A stretch of DNA of 64,000 nt from Nocardioides_C sp963700955 (GTDB lineage Bacteria > Actinomycetota > Actinomycetes > Propionibacteriales > Nocardioidaceae), in assembly GCA_963700955.1 (NCBI GenBank), contig CAVOZH010000004.1:248001-312000 (forward strand), in the 5' to 3' direction. The first letter of the stretch is position 1; every line of letters starts with the position of its first letter. The notes below the pieces were generated by a model. That model saw only the letters and a list, made by a program, of their open reading frames with translations. It made no database searches and was not told the origin of the DNA. The position numbers were made by a program, and so were the translations under genes. This document shows, one piece after another, positions 1 to 8,770 of the stretch.

Positions 1-863
1 GCCTCGGCGGCCACAGCGAAGCGGTCCTCCAGGCCTGCCCGAAGGCGCACCTCGTCGGTGTCGACCGCGACACGCACGCGCTCGAGCGCGCCGGTGAGCG
101 GCTACAGCGGTACGCCGGCCGGACCTCGTTCGCCCACGCGGTGTACGACGAGATCCCCGAGGTGCTCGCAGGGCTCGGGTTCGAGCACGCCGACGCGATC
201 CTGTTCGACCTCGGCGTCTCCTCGATGCAGCTCGACGTGCGTGAGCGCGGCTTCGCCTACGCGGAGGACGCGCCGCTCGACATGCGGATGAACGACACCG
301 CCGGCCAGACCGCCGCGGACGTGCTGAACACCTATCCGGTGGAGGAGCTGACCCGCATCCTGAAGATCTACGGCGAGGAGCGCTTCGCGCGCCGCATCGC
401 CGAGGCAGTGGTCCGGGAGCGGCAGCGCGAGCCGTTCACGCGGTCGGCGCGGCTCGTCGAGCTGATCCGTGAGTCGATCCCGGCCCCTGCCCGTCGTACC
501 GGCGGCCACCCCGCGAAGCGGACCTTCCAGGCACTGCGCATCGAGGTCAACGACGAGCTGTCGGTCCTGCGCCGCGCGATCCCCGCCGCCATCGACTCGA
601 TCGGCGTCGGCGGGCGGGTCGTGGTGATGTCGTACCACTCGCTCGAGGACCGGCTGGTCAAGCGGGCCTTCACCGAGCAGACCCGCAGCAACCTGCCGCC
701 GGACCTGCCCTTCGTCCCCGAAGGCCATGAGCCGGCCCTGCGGTCCCTCACCCGTGGCGCCGAGAAGGCGTCCGAGGCCGAGATCGCCGAGAACCCCCGA
801 GCAGCGTCGGTGCGCCTGCGCGCCGTCGAACGAGTCCGTCCCAGCACCGGAGCCGCAGCATGA
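1..863 (+). CDS. rsmH: 16S rRNA (cytosine(1402)-N(4))-methyltransferase RsmH, 5'-truncated by window edge
   Basis: This enzyme (MraW) methylates N4 of C1402 in the decoding centre of 16S rRNA using S-adenosylmethionine, and heads the division/cell-wall cluster. The reading frame is open from base 3, beginning LGGHSEAVLQ, which is the SAM-binding glycine loop (normally G-x-GGHS). It continues with GVDRD, the conserved ILFDLGVSSMQLD segment and the C-terminal VVMSYHSLEDRLVK signature. The N-terminal few dozen residues lie outside the window. The frame ends at TGA 861-863, overlapping the next ATG as ATGA, so translation is probably coupled. Identification is secure from these motifs. Confidence 0.97.
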   Translation, partial: LGGHSEAVLQACPKAHLVGVDRDTHALERAGERLQRYAGRTSFAHAVYDEIPEVLAGLGFEHADAILFDLGVSSMQLDVRERGFAYAEDAPLDMRMNDTAGQTAADVLNTYPVEELTRILKIYGEERFARRIAEAVVRERQREPFTRSARLVELIRESIPAPARRTGGHPAKRTFQALRIEVNDELSVLRRAIPAAIDSIGVGGRVVVMSYHSLEDRLVKRAFTEQTRSNLPPDLPFVPEGHEPALRSLTRGAEKASEAEIAENPRAASVRLRAVERVRPSTGAAA

Positions 864-1483
864 GCACTCCTCTTTCCCAGCCACGCAACCGCGTCCCACG
901 CCTTGCCGAGGCCGCTGTCGAGCGAGCCCGGCTGACCGTCGTCCCGCGCAGGGCGCAGAAGGCGCCGCGGGTCCCGTTCGTCACGCTCGTGTCCCTGCTC
1001 CTCGTCGGCGGAGTGGTCGGCCTGCTCCTCTTCAACACCAACATGCAGCAGTCGTCGTTCGTGGCCACGTCCATGGAGGACCAGGCTGCGGTGCTCGCCG
1101 GCAAGGAGGAGTCGCTGCGGATGCAGCTGGACCGGCTCCGGGACCCCCAGCACGTCGCGGCGGAGGCCAAGCGGCTCGGCATGGTGCCTGCGAGCAGCCC
1201 GGCGTTCATCCGGCTCTCCGACGGCAAGGTGCTCGGTCGCCCGGCGGTCGCCGAGCCGAGCGACTCGGTGCGCATCGCGCCGCTCCCGCCGGTGAAGCCC
1301 CAGTCCCTGCGGCCGAGGCAGGTGATCCTCCCCATGCCCGAGATGGAGCACGACCGGGCATCGGGCCGTCGCGACACGGCCGAGTCGTCGGCGGAAGCCT
1401 CCGGTGATCGAGGCCAGGAGTCGCGTACAAAGGGGAGGAGCCACAGCCAGAACGCAGCATCGTCCACGGGGAGGACGCCTTGA
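860..1483 (+). CDS. ftsL: FtsL-like divisome membrane protein
   Basis: A 207-residue bitopic protein: a basic cytoplasmic N-terminus, one membrane helix at about residues 40-58 (FVTLVSLLLVGGVVGLLLF), then a short extracytoplasmic helical region (about 70-110, DQAAVLAGKEESLRMQLDRL) of the leucine-zipper kind seen in FtsL/DivIC proteins, and a Ser/Arg-rich tail. FtsL sequences are poorly conserved, so the call rests on topology and on position between rsmH and ftsI, its usual place. By family knowledge it would act with FtsB/DivIC and FtsQ to activate septal synthesis. The start overlaps the rsmH stop and the end overlaps the ftsI TTG start, so all three look coupled. Confidence 0.8.
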   Translation: MSTPLSQPRNRVPRLAEAAVERARLTVVPRRAQKAPRVPFVTLVSLLLVGGVVGLLLFNTNMQQSSFVATSMEDQAAVLAGKEESLRMQLDRLRDPQHVAAEAKRLGMVPASSPAFIRLSDGKVLGRPAVAEPSDSVRIAPLPPVKPQSLRPRQVILPMPEMEHDRASGRRDTAESSAEASGDRGQESRTKGRSHSQNAASSTGRTP

Positions 1484-3234
1484 CCCAGCGCGGACGGTCG
1501 CTGCGAGGAACCTCGCTCCTGCGACTGCGCGTGGGATTCGTCCTCATCGCCATGGTGGTCTCGGTCTTCGGCGCGAGACTCTTCCAGCTCCAGGGGGTCG
1601 ACGCCAAGGCGTATGCCGCGCGCGCCGAGGCTGCGGGTCTCCAGACCGTGACCCTCCCGGCTACCCGGGGGGCGATCCTCGACCGCAACGGCGAGCCGCT
1701 CGCCGAGTCGGCAGACGGCCTGATGCTCGTGGCCGACCCGTCGATGACCAAGGACAACGCCCAGGAGATCGCCAAGATCATCGCCAGGCATCTGCAGGTC
1801 GACTACTTCGACATGCTCGAACGCCTGCGCAAACCGGACACCCAGTTCCAGTACCTGGTGCGCCGGGTGCCGGCGGCCGAGGCTCGTGCGGTCACCGACG
1901 AGCTCCAGAAGCGAGGCTTCGAGGGCGTCGACACCGAACGTGACCCGGTCCGCAACTACCCCGCGGAGGACGTGGCCGCGAACATCCTGGGATTCCTGGG
2001 TACCGACGGGAACCCGCTTCAAGGCTTCGAGCTGCTCTTCAACGACATGCTCTCGGGCAAGGACGGCTCGGCCACCTACGAGACCGGCGGTGGCCAGCGG
2101 CTCCCGCTCGGCGACAACAGCGTGGTGGAGCCCGTGGACGGGAAGAACCTCAAGCTGACCATCGACCGCGACGTGCAGTGGTACACCCAGCGTGTCCTGC
2201 GGCAGACGGTGCAGCAGTCGGGCGGTGCGTCGGGGGCGGCCGTCGTACTCGACAGCCACACCGGCGAGGTGCTCGCGCTCGCGGACCACCCGACCTTCGA
2301 CGCCAACGAGCCGATGCTCTCGCCTCAGCGTGACCTGGGCATGCGGTCGCTCTTCGACGTCTACGAGCCGGGTTCGGTGGAGAAGGTGCTCACAGCGGCC
2401 TCGCTGATCGACGCCCGGAAGGTGACGCCCGAGACCCGGATCAAGGTGCCCTCGGAGCTGCACCGTCAGGACCGCGTGATCGGTGACTACTGGGACCACG
2501 GTCGGCTGCGGCTCACGCTCACCGGTGTGATCGCGAAGTCGTCGAACATCGGCACGGTGCTCGCCGCGGACCAGTTCTCCCCGAAGGAGCTCTACGACTA
2601 CCTCGATCGCTTCGGGCTCGGCCAGAAGACCGGTGTCGGCGTCCCGGGTGAGGCGCGCGGCCTGCTGCCGCGGTGGGAGACCTGGTCGCAGATCAACCAG
2701 GACACCATCTCCTTCGGCCAGGGCGTCTCGGTCAACGCCCTGCAGATGGCTGCCGCCGTCAACGCAGTCGCCAACAAGGGCGTGCTCGTGGAGCCCAGCC
2801 TGGTCGAAGGCCAGGCGACCACCGACCGGGGGAATACCGTGGGTAGCGCGACGACCACGTCGCGCAGGGTGGTTAGCGAGCGGGCGGCACGGCTGACCGC
2901 GCGGATGATGGAGGCCGTCACCGACCCCGAGGAGGGAACCGCGCCGGGGGCCGCGATCGAGGGGTACCGCGTCGCAGGCAAGACCGGCACGGCACAGCGC
3001 GTCGGCGCGAAGTGCGCCTGCTACGACGGGACGTTCACGGTCTCCTTCGCGGGCTTCGCGCCGGCCGACGACCCTCGGTTCCTCGTCTACATCATCGTCC
3101 AGGACCCCAAGAACGGCGGTGGTGGCGGCTCCATCGGCGGGCCCGCCTTCCACAAGATCATGAGCTACCTGCTGCGCAAGTACGCCGTACCGCCGACCGG
3201 GTCGCGTCCACCCCACGACCCCGTCGAATGGTGA
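1480..3234 (+). CDS. ftsI: Septal peptidoglycan transpeptidase FtsI (class B PBP)
   Basis: A 584-residue class B penicillin-binding protein cross-linking septal peptidoglycan. A membrane anchor at about residues 20-36 is followed by the PBP dimerisation region (ATRGAILDRNG near 61-71) and a transpeptidase domain. The catalytic set is complete: SxxK at 299-302 (S-V-E-K, nucleophile Ser299), SxN at 354-356 (S-S-N) and KTG at 501-503 (KTGTAQ). The start is a TTG overlapping the ftsL stop (TTGA). Length and motif order are normal for actinobacterial FtsI/PbpB. It is followed after 19 bases by murE. Confidence 0.96.
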   Translation: MTQRGRSLRGTSLLRLRVGFVLIAMVVSVFGARLFQLQGVDAKAYAARAEAAGLQTVTLPATRGAILDRNGEPLAESADGLMLVADPSMTKDNAQEIAKIIARHLQVDYFDMLERLRKPDTQFQYLVRRVPAAEARAVTDELQKRGFEGVDTERDPVRNYPAEDVAANILGFLGTDGNPLQGFELLFNDMLSGKDGSATYETGGGQRLPLGDNSVVEPVDGKNLKLTIDRDVQWYTQRVLRQTVQQSGGASGAAVVLDSHTGEVLALADHPTFDANEPMLSPQRDLGMRSLFDVYEPGSVEKVLTAASLIDARKVTPETRIKVPSELHRQDRVIGDYWDHGRLRLTLTGVIAKSSNIGTVLAADQFSPKELYDYLDRFGLGQKTGVGVPGEARGLLPRWETWSQINQDTISFGQGVSVNALQMAAAVNAVANKGVLVEPSLVEGQATTDRGNTVGSATTTSRRVVSERAARLTARMMEAVTDPEEGTAPGAAIEGYRVAGKTGTAQRVGAKCACYDGTFTVSFAGFAPADDPRFLVYIIVQDPKNGGGGGSIGGPAFHKIMSYLLRKYAVPPTGSRPPHDPVEW

Positions 3235-3241
3235 GCGCGGG

Positions 3242-3247
3242 TACCCT
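3242..3247 (+). promoter_or_regulatory. Candidate -10 box of a leaderless murE transcript
   Basis: TACCCT lies six bases before the murE GTG, the spacing expected if transcription begins at the start codon. No Shine-Dalgarno at useful distance is seen and no good -35 is visible. The same TANNNT-N6/7-RTG arrangement recurs elsewhere in the window. murE could alternatively be expressed only by read-through from ftsI. Confidence 0.4.
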
Positions 3248-3253
3248 GCCGAG

Positions 3254-4816
3254 GTGCCAGACCACCCCGATGTTTCGGCCGTGACCGCGACACGACCCCG
3301 AGACCCGCTGCGGACGCCGCTCACGAAGCTGGCGGGCTGGTTGGGTGACCGGCTCGTCGAGCGTCTGGACCCGCCGGGATCGGCTGAAGGCGCGGAGCCC
3401 GTGGTCAGCGGGCTGACCCTGACCTCGCAGCGCGTCGCGCCGGGAGATGTGTACGCAGCCCTGCCGGGAAGCCGTGCGCACGGCGCCTCCTTCGCTGCCC
3501 GGGCAGTCGACTCGGGAGCGGTCGCGCTGCTCACCGACCCCACGGGTGTCGAGCTGTGCTCCGGCCTCGGTGTCCCCGTCCTCGTCGTCGACAGGCCCCG
3601 GCAGATCCTCGGCGGGCTCGCTGCGCAGGTGTACGGCGAGCCGGCGAAGGACCTGCGCCTGGTCGCGGTCACCGGCACCCAGGGCAAGACCACGACCACG
3701 CGGCTCGCCGAGGCCGGTCTCCAGGCCTCGGGTGTCCCGGCCGCTGTGGTGGGCACTGTCGGCACCCGCATCGACGGGGTGGACGTCAAGTCCACGCTGA
3801 CCACCCCCGAGGCACCAGACCTGCATGCGCTGTTCGCCGTCATGCGCGAGCGTGGCGTGCAGGGCTGCGCCATGGAGGTGTCGAGCCATGCCCTGGTCAT
3901 GGGCCGGGTCGACGGAGTGGTCTTCGACGTCGCCGTGTTCACCAACCTCGGCCGCGACCACCTCGACTTCCACGCCGACGTCGAGGACTACTTCGACGCC
4001 AAGGCGAGCCTGTTCACCCCCGAGCGGGCCAGAGCGGGGCTGGTGAACGTCGACGACCCGTACGGCGCACGCCTGCTCGCCGATGCCCGGATCCCGATGC
4101 GGACCTTCTCGGCATCCGGGTCGGCAGCCGACTGGACCGCGCGAGACATCGAGCTCACACCCGGCGGCTCCACGTTCACGGTGCACGCGCCTTCAGGGGA
4201 GAGCTTCCCCGCCGAGGTCCCGCTGGCCGGCGACTTCAACGTCGCCAACGCGCTCGCCGCGATCGCCGCGTTCGGTGAGGTGGGCTTCGACCCCCGGGCC
4301 GTGGCCGACGGCATCGCCGCCTCGACCGGGGTCCCGGGCCGCCTCGAGCGCGTCGACGCCGGACAGGACTTCCTCGCCGTCGTGGACTACGCCCACAAGC
4401 CCGACGCCGTGAACGCTGCGCTGGGCACGCTCCGGCCTCTGACGAGCGGGCGGCTGATCGTGGTGATCGGGGCAGGCGGTGATCGCGACCAGGGCAAGCG
4501 CCCGGTGATGGGGGAGATCGCCGCACGGCTCGCGGACGTGCTCGTCGTGACCGACGACAACCCACGCTCCGAGGACCCGGCGACGATCCGTGCGGCGATG
4601 CTGGAGGGTGCCACCTCCGTCTCCGCCAGCGACCGGGCCGAGCTCCACGAGTGCGGTGACCGGCGCGCGGCGATCCGGCTCGCGGTCTCCCTCGCCGGAC
4701 CCGGGGACACGGTCGTCGTGGCGGGCAAGGGCCACGAGACCGGTCAGGAGGTCGACGGCACCGTCCACCCGTTCGACGACCGCACCGTGCTGCTCGAGGA
4801 GTTGACCCGTCGATGA
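3254..4816 (+). CDS. murE: UDP-MurNAc-L-Ala-D-Glu: diaminopimelate ligase MurE
   Basis: ATP-dependent cytoplasmic ligase that adds the third amino acid to the peptidoglycan stem peptide. The 520-residue protein has the Mur ligase P-loop GTQGKTTT at 141-148, the central domain and the C-terminal domain with DNPR at 435-438 (T-D-D-N-P-R-S-E-D-P). That motif marks enzymes adding diaminopimelate rather than lysine; whether the LL or meso isomer is used cannot be read from the motif. GTG start. Its stop overlaps the murF ATG (ATGA). Confidence 0.96.
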   Translation: MPDHPDVSAVTATRPRDPLRTPLTKLAGWLGDRLVERLDPPGSAEGAEPVVSGLTLTSQRVAPGDVYAALPGSRAHGASFAARAVDSGAVALLTDPTGVELCSGLGVPVLVVDRPRQILGGLAAQVYGEPAKDLRLVAVTGTQGKTTTTRLAEAGLQASGVPAAVVGTVGTRIDGVDVKSTLTTPEAPDLHALFAVMRERGVQGCAMEVSSHALVMGRVDGVVFDVAVFTNLGRDHLDFHADVEDYFDAKASLFTPERARAGLVNVDDPYGARLLADARIPMRTFSASGSAADWTARDIELTPGGSTFTVHAPSGESFPAEVPLAGDFNVANALAAIAAFGEVGFDPRAVADGIAASTGVPGRLERVDAGQDFLAVVDYAHKPDAVNAALGTLRPLTSGRLIVVIGAGGDRDQGKRPVMGEIAARLADVLVVTDDNPRSEDPATIRAAMLEGATSVSASDRAELHECGDRRAAIRLAVSLAGPGDTVVVAGKGHETGQEVDGTVHPFDDRTVLLEELTRR

Positions 4817-6225
4817 TCCCCATGACCCTGCCCGAGATCGCCGCCGTGGTGGCCGGCGAGGTGCATGACGACCCCGGTGTGACGGTCACCGGTCCGGCGT
4901 TCGTCGACAGCAGGTCACCCCAGCCGGGCGGGCTCTTCGTGGCCTTCCTGGGGGAGCACGTCGACGGCCACGACTACGCCGACGCCGCCGTCGCCGGAGG
5001 CGCTGCCGCCGTCCTCTGCACCAGGCCGGTCGGACACCCCGCGGTCGTCGTGGCCGACCCGCTCGCCGCCGTGGCGGCCCTGGCCCGGCACGTGCTCGCC
5101 CAGCTCTCAGGCTGCCGCGTCGTCGCACTCACCGGCTCACAGGGCAAGACCAGCACCAAGGACCTCCTCGCCCAGGTCCTCGCGTCAGCGGGTACGACGG
5201 TCGCCACCGCCGGCTCGTTCAACAACGAGCTCGGTCTGCCGCTGACCGTGCTCCGGGCGGATGCCGACACCGAGTTCCTCGTGCTCGAGATGGGTGCTCG
5301 GGGGATCGGCCACCTCGCGCCGCTGTGCGAGATCGCGCCGCCCGACGTGTCCCTCGTGCTCAACGTCGGCAAGGCCCACATCGGCGAGTTCGGCACGCAG
5401 GAGGACATCGCGCGGGCCAAGGGCGAGATCGTCGAGGCGCTCCCCGACGACGGGGTCGCGGTGCTCAACGCCGACGACCCGCTGGTCGCCGCCATGGCGC
5501 CTCGGACCCAGGCCACGAAGCTCACCTACGGGGAGTCCGCCGGCTCCGGTGTACGCCTCGACAACCTGGAGCTCGACGAGCTGGGCCGGCCGCGCTTCGA
5601 CCTGGTGACCGAAGGGCGCACCGCCCACGTCGAGCTGTCGCTCGTGGGTGAGCACCAGGCGCACAACGCGGCTGCCGCGGCAGGAGTTGCGATCGCGCTC
5701 GGCATGTCGCTCGACGACGTCGCCGCAGCGCTGACCCGGGCCCGGGCGGCATCCCGCTGGCGCATGGAGGTCCACGAGCGCGCTGACGGTGTCACGGTCA
5801 TCAACGACGCGTACAACGCCAACCCAGACTCGATGCGCGCAGCTCTCAAGGCTCTCGCCGCCGTGGGCCGGGGGAGAGGCCCCGACACCCGCACCGTGGC
5901 GGTGCTCGGCGAGATGAAGGAGCTCGGGGACTCCAGCCGTGACGAGCACGACGCGGTCGGCAGGCTGGCCGTGCGCCTCGACATCAGCCGGCTCGTCGTG
6001 GTCGGCGAACCAGCCCGCGCGATGCACCTCGGCGCCTGTCTGGAAGGCTCCTGGGGCGAGGAGTCCGTCTTCGTGGCCGACAACGACGCAGCGCTGGCCT
6101 GGCTCCGCGAGCACCTCTCGCCCGGCGACGTGGTGCTGCTCAAGGCGTCACGAGCGGCCGAGCTCGAGACTGTGGCCGAGGCCCTCCTCGGCGACGACGA
6201 CGAACTGAAGGAGACCATCGGATGA
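4813..6225 (+). CDS. murF: UDP-MurNAc-tripeptide: D-Ala-D-Ala ligase MurF
   Basis: Cytoplasmic ligase that joins D-Ala-D-Ala to the UDP-MurNAc-tripeptide, giving the pentapeptide. The 470-residue protein carries the three Mur ligase domains: an N-terminal UDP-binding region (VDSRSPQPGGLFVAF), the P-loop GSQGKTSTKD near residue 108, EMGARG and N-V-G-K-A-H-I-G-E-F in the central domain, and INDAYNANPDSM plus the C-terminal ligase domain. It overlaps murE upstream and mraY downstream by four bases each, a tightly coupled operon order typical of the cluster. Confidence 0.96.
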   Translation: MIPMTLPEIAAVVAGEVHDDPGVTVTGPAFVDSRSPQPGGLFVAFLGEHVDGHDYADAAVAGGAAAVLCTRPVGHPAVVVADPLAAVAALARHVLAQLSGCRVVALTGSQGKTSTKDLLAQVLASAGTTVATAGSFNNELGLPLTVLRADADTEFLVLEMGARGIGHLAPLCEIAPPDVSLVLNVGKAHIGEFGTQEDIARAKGEIVEALPDDGVAVLNADDPLVAAMAPRTQATKLTYGESAGSGVRLDNLELDELGRPRFDLVTEGRTAHVELSLVGEHQAHNAAAAAGVAIALGMSLDDVAAALTRARAASRWRMEVHERADGVTVINDAYNANPDSMRAALKALAAVGRGRGPDTRTVAVLGEMKELGDSSRDEHDAVGRLAVRLDISRLVVVGEPARAMHLGACLEGSWGEESVFVADNDAALAWLREHLSPGDVVLLKASRAAELETVAEALLGDDDELKETIG

Positions 6226-7292
6226 GGGCCATCCTGCTGGCAGGGGGTCTGTCACTCATCTTCACGCTCCTCGGGACCCGGATCGCCATCCGCGCGCTGG
6301 TCGCCAAGGGCTACGGCCAGCTGATCCGCGACGACGGCCCCACGACGCACCACACCAAGCGCGGCACGCCCACCATGGGTGGCCTCGTGATGATCCTTTC
6401 GGTGGTACTCGCCTACTTCTGCGCGAAGCTCATCACGCAGGACATGCCGACAGCGTCAGCTCTGCTGCTGCTGTTCCTCTTCGTCGGCCTGGGCACGGTC
6501 GGCTTCCTCGACGACTACATCAAGATCGCGAAGCAGCGCTCTCTCGGCCTGCGCAGCAAGGCGAAGATGGCCGGTCAGATTCTCGTGGCGATCGTCTTCG
6601 GATGGTTCGCCTTGTGGGACGGCCTCGCCGACGAGCGCGGGCAGACCCCCGCGTCGCACTCGATCTCCTTCATCCGCGAGTTCCCGGCGCTCACCCTGCC
6701 GACCATCGTCATGATCGGCTTCATCATGGTGATGATCGCGGGGGCGAGCAACGGCGTGAACCTCACCGACGGCCTCGACGGCCTGGCCACCGGCGCGAGC
6801 ACCATGGTCTTCGGTGCCTACAGCCTGGTGAACATCTGGCAGAACAACCAGAGCTGCCTGATCACTCCGGGTCCGCCCTGCTACGAGGTGCGCGACCCGC
6901 TCGACCTCGCGGTCGTCGCGGCTGCCCTCACCGGCGCGTGCTTCGGCTTCCTGTGGTGGAACGCCGCGCCGGCGAAGATCTTCATGGGCGACACGGGCTC
7001 GTTGTCGCTCGGCGGTGCGCTCGCCGGCCTCGCGATCCTGACCCGCACCGAGCTGCTGCTGCTCATCATCGGCGGACTGTTCGTGCTGATCACGCTGTCG
7101 GTGATCCTGCAGGTCGGCTTCTTCAAGGCCACGAAGGGCAAGCGGCTGTTCCGGATGGCCCCGCTGCAGCACCACTTCGAGCTCAAGGGCTGGGCCGAGG
7201 TGACCATCGTGATCCGGTTCTGGATCATCTGCGGGCTGTGTGTCGCCGGTGGCCTCGGCGTCTTCTACGCGGAGTGGGTGGCCGGCGTATGA
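6222..7292 (+). CDS. mraY: Phospho-MurNAc-pentapeptide translocase MraY
   Basis: Integral membrane enzyme that transfers phospho-MurNAc-pentapeptide to undecaprenyl phosphate, forming lipid I. The 356-residue protein is strongly hydrophobic with about ten membrane helices. It shows GTPTMGG near the N-terminus, FLDDYIK (the DD pair binding Mg2+/substrate), NLTDGLDGLA, FMGDTGSL and, near the C-terminus, the HHFELKGW loop typical of MraY. Start and stop overlap the flanking mur genes. Confidence 0.97.
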   Translation: MRAILLAGGLSLIFTLLGTRIAIRALVAKGYGQLIRDDGPTTHHTKRGTPTMGGLVMILSVVLAYFCAKLITQDMPTASALLLLFLFVGLGTVGFLDDYIKIAKQRSLGLRSKAKMAGQILVAIVFGWFALWDGLADERGQTPASHSISFIREFPALTLPTIVMIGFIMVMIAGASNGVNLTDGLDGLATGASTMVFGAYSLVNIWQNNQSCLITPGPPCYEVRDPLDLAVVAAALTGACFGFLWWNAAPAKIFMGDTGSLSLGGALAGLAILTRTELLLLIIGGLFVLITLSVILQVGFFKATKGKRLFRMAPLQHHFELKGWAEVTIVIRFWIICGLCVAGGLGVFYAEWVAGV

Positions 7293-8737
7293 GCCGCCCC
7301 ATGGTCGACGCTCTCGGCCGCCACGACTCCTGGGACGGAGTGCGCGCCGTCGTCGCGGGCATGGGCGTCTCGGGCTTCGCCGCCGCCGACAACCTCACCC
7401 ACCAGGGCGCCCACGTCGTCGCGCTCGACGAGTCCGAAGCGGGGGACCGCGGCGAGAAGGCCACCCTGCTCGAGATCCTGGGCGCGGAGGTCCGTCTCGG
7501 CCAGGGCTCGACACAGGTCCTGCCCGACGACGTCGACGTCGTGGTGACCTCGCCCGGCTGGAGCCCGAGCGCGCCCCTGCTCGCCCAGGCAGTGAGCCGG
7601 GGCATCCCGGTCTGGGGCGAGGTGGAGCTCGCCTGGCGCCTGCGCGACCCCAACCACCCCGCGCCGTGGCTCGCCGTCACGGGCACCAACGGCAAGACCA
7701 CGACCGTGCAGATGCTCGACTACATCCTCCGCGCGCACGGGCTGAGGAGTGTCGCCTGCGGGAACGTCGGGCTGCCGATCGTCGAGGCGGTGATGGACCC
7801 GACGCCCTACGACGTGCTCGCGGTCGAGCTCTCCAGCTTCCAGCTCCACTACACGCACTCGATGGCCGCCGAGTCGTCGGCGGTGCTGAACGTCGCCGAG
7901 GACCACCTCGACTGGTACTCCTCCTTCGAGGACTACGCCGCCGACAAAGGCAGGATCTACGAGCGGGTCGAGCGGGCGTGCGTCTACAACGTCGCCGACC
8001 CCCTCACGGAGCAGCTCGTGCGCGACGCCGACGTGCAGGAGGGGGCGCGGGCGATCGGGTTCACCCTCGGCACACCCGATGTCGGCATGCTCGGGGTCGT
8101 CGACGGCATCCTGGCCGACCGCGCCTTCGTCGAGGACCGCCGCACGAGCGCGGCGGAGCTGTGCACGGTGGCGGACCTCGCCTCCGACGCGCCCCACTTC
8201 GTCGCGAACGCCCTGGCCGCAGCGGCCCTGGCCCGCGCTCACGGCGTGCCGCCCTCCGCCGTACGCAACGGGCTACGCGCCTTCGAGCCCGACGGCCACC
8301 GGATAGCCGAGGTCGCAGTGGTCGACGACGTGCGGTACGTCGACGACTCCAAGGCCACCAACCCGCACGCGGCGCAGTCCTCGCTCGCGGCCTACGAGCC
8401 GGTGGTGTGGGTCGCCGGGGGCCTGGCGAAGGGCGCACACTTCGACGACCTCGTGCAGGCCGTGCGGGGCCGGCTCCGCGGCGTGGTGCTGCTCGGCCAG
8501 GACCGGAATGTGATCGCCGACGCGCTTTCGCGACACGCGCCGGATGTGCCCGTCATCGTCATCGAGGGCGGGGACACTTCTGTCATGGACCGCGTCGTCG
8601 GGGCCGCTGCCGACCTGGCTCAGCCAGGAGACACCGTGCTGCTGGCACCGGGCTGCGCGTCCATGGACATGTTCGCGAACTACGGCGCGCGCGGTGATGC
8701 CTTCGCCGAGGCCGTGCTGAGACTCGGCGAACGCTAG
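7289..8737 (+). CDS. murD: UDP-MurNAc-L-Ala: D-Glu ligase MurD
   Basis: Cytoplasmic ligase adding D-glutamate to UDP-MurNAc-L-Ala. I place the start at the ATG overlapping the mraY stop (ATGA), which gives 482 residues beginning MSRPMVDALG. The frame is open further upstream, but that part is only the shadow of mraY. Motifs are the N-terminal nucleotide-like fold (VVAGMGVSGFAAADNL), the P-loop VTGTNGKTTTVQ, ELSSFQL, NVAEDHLDWY and VDDSKATNPHAA in the C-terminal domain. A 7-bp palindrome (GGGAGGA/TCCTCCC, 8737-8753) lies in the 33-base gap before ftsW. Confidence 0.96.
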   Translation: MSRPMVDALGRHDSWDGVRAVVAGMGVSGFAAADNLTHQGAHVVALDESEAGDRGEKATLLEILGAEVRLGQGSTQVLPDDVDVVVTSPGWSPSAPLLAQAVSRGIPVWGEVELAWRLRDPNHPAPWLAVTGTNGKTTTVQMLDYILRAHGLRSVACGNVGLPIVEAVMDPTPYDVLAVELSSFQLHYTHSMAAESSAVLNVAEDHLDWYSSFEDYAADKGRIYERVERACVYNVADPLTEQLVRDADVQEGARAIGFTLGTPDVGMLGVVDGILADRAFVEDRRTSAAELCTVADLASDAPHFVANALAAAALARAHGVPPSAVRNGLRAFEPDGHRIAEVAVVDDVRYVDDSKATNPHAAQSSLAAYEPVVWVAGGLAKGAHFDDLVQAVRGRLRGVVLLGQDRNVIADALSRHAPDVPVIVIEGGDTSVMDRVVGAAADLAQPGDTVLLAPGCASMDMFANYGARGDAFAEAVLRLGER

Positions 8738-8770
8738 GGAGGACGGTCCTCCCCGGCCCCGCGACGCGGG

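Noticed and set aside
299..310. CRISPR, insertion sequence or prophage signs anywhere in the window
   Set aside because: No spaced direct repeats, transposase, integrase or phage gene was found; gene order is that of a conserved core region throughout. The span given is only a placeholder.
2374..2385. FtsI active site reading SVEK instead of the common STFK as a defect
   Set aside because: The SxxK pattern needs only Ser and Lys; both are present and SxN and KTG are intact.
748..3945. A 1065-codon open frame on the minus strand across ftsL, ftsI and murE
   Set aside because: It is antisense to three well-identified genes. High GC content keeps such shadow frames open, and its translation has no recognisable domain.
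8737..8753. Small palindrome between murD and ftsW as a terminator
   Set aside because: The stem is only 7 bp with a 3-base loop and no T-run, inside a tightly packed operon.
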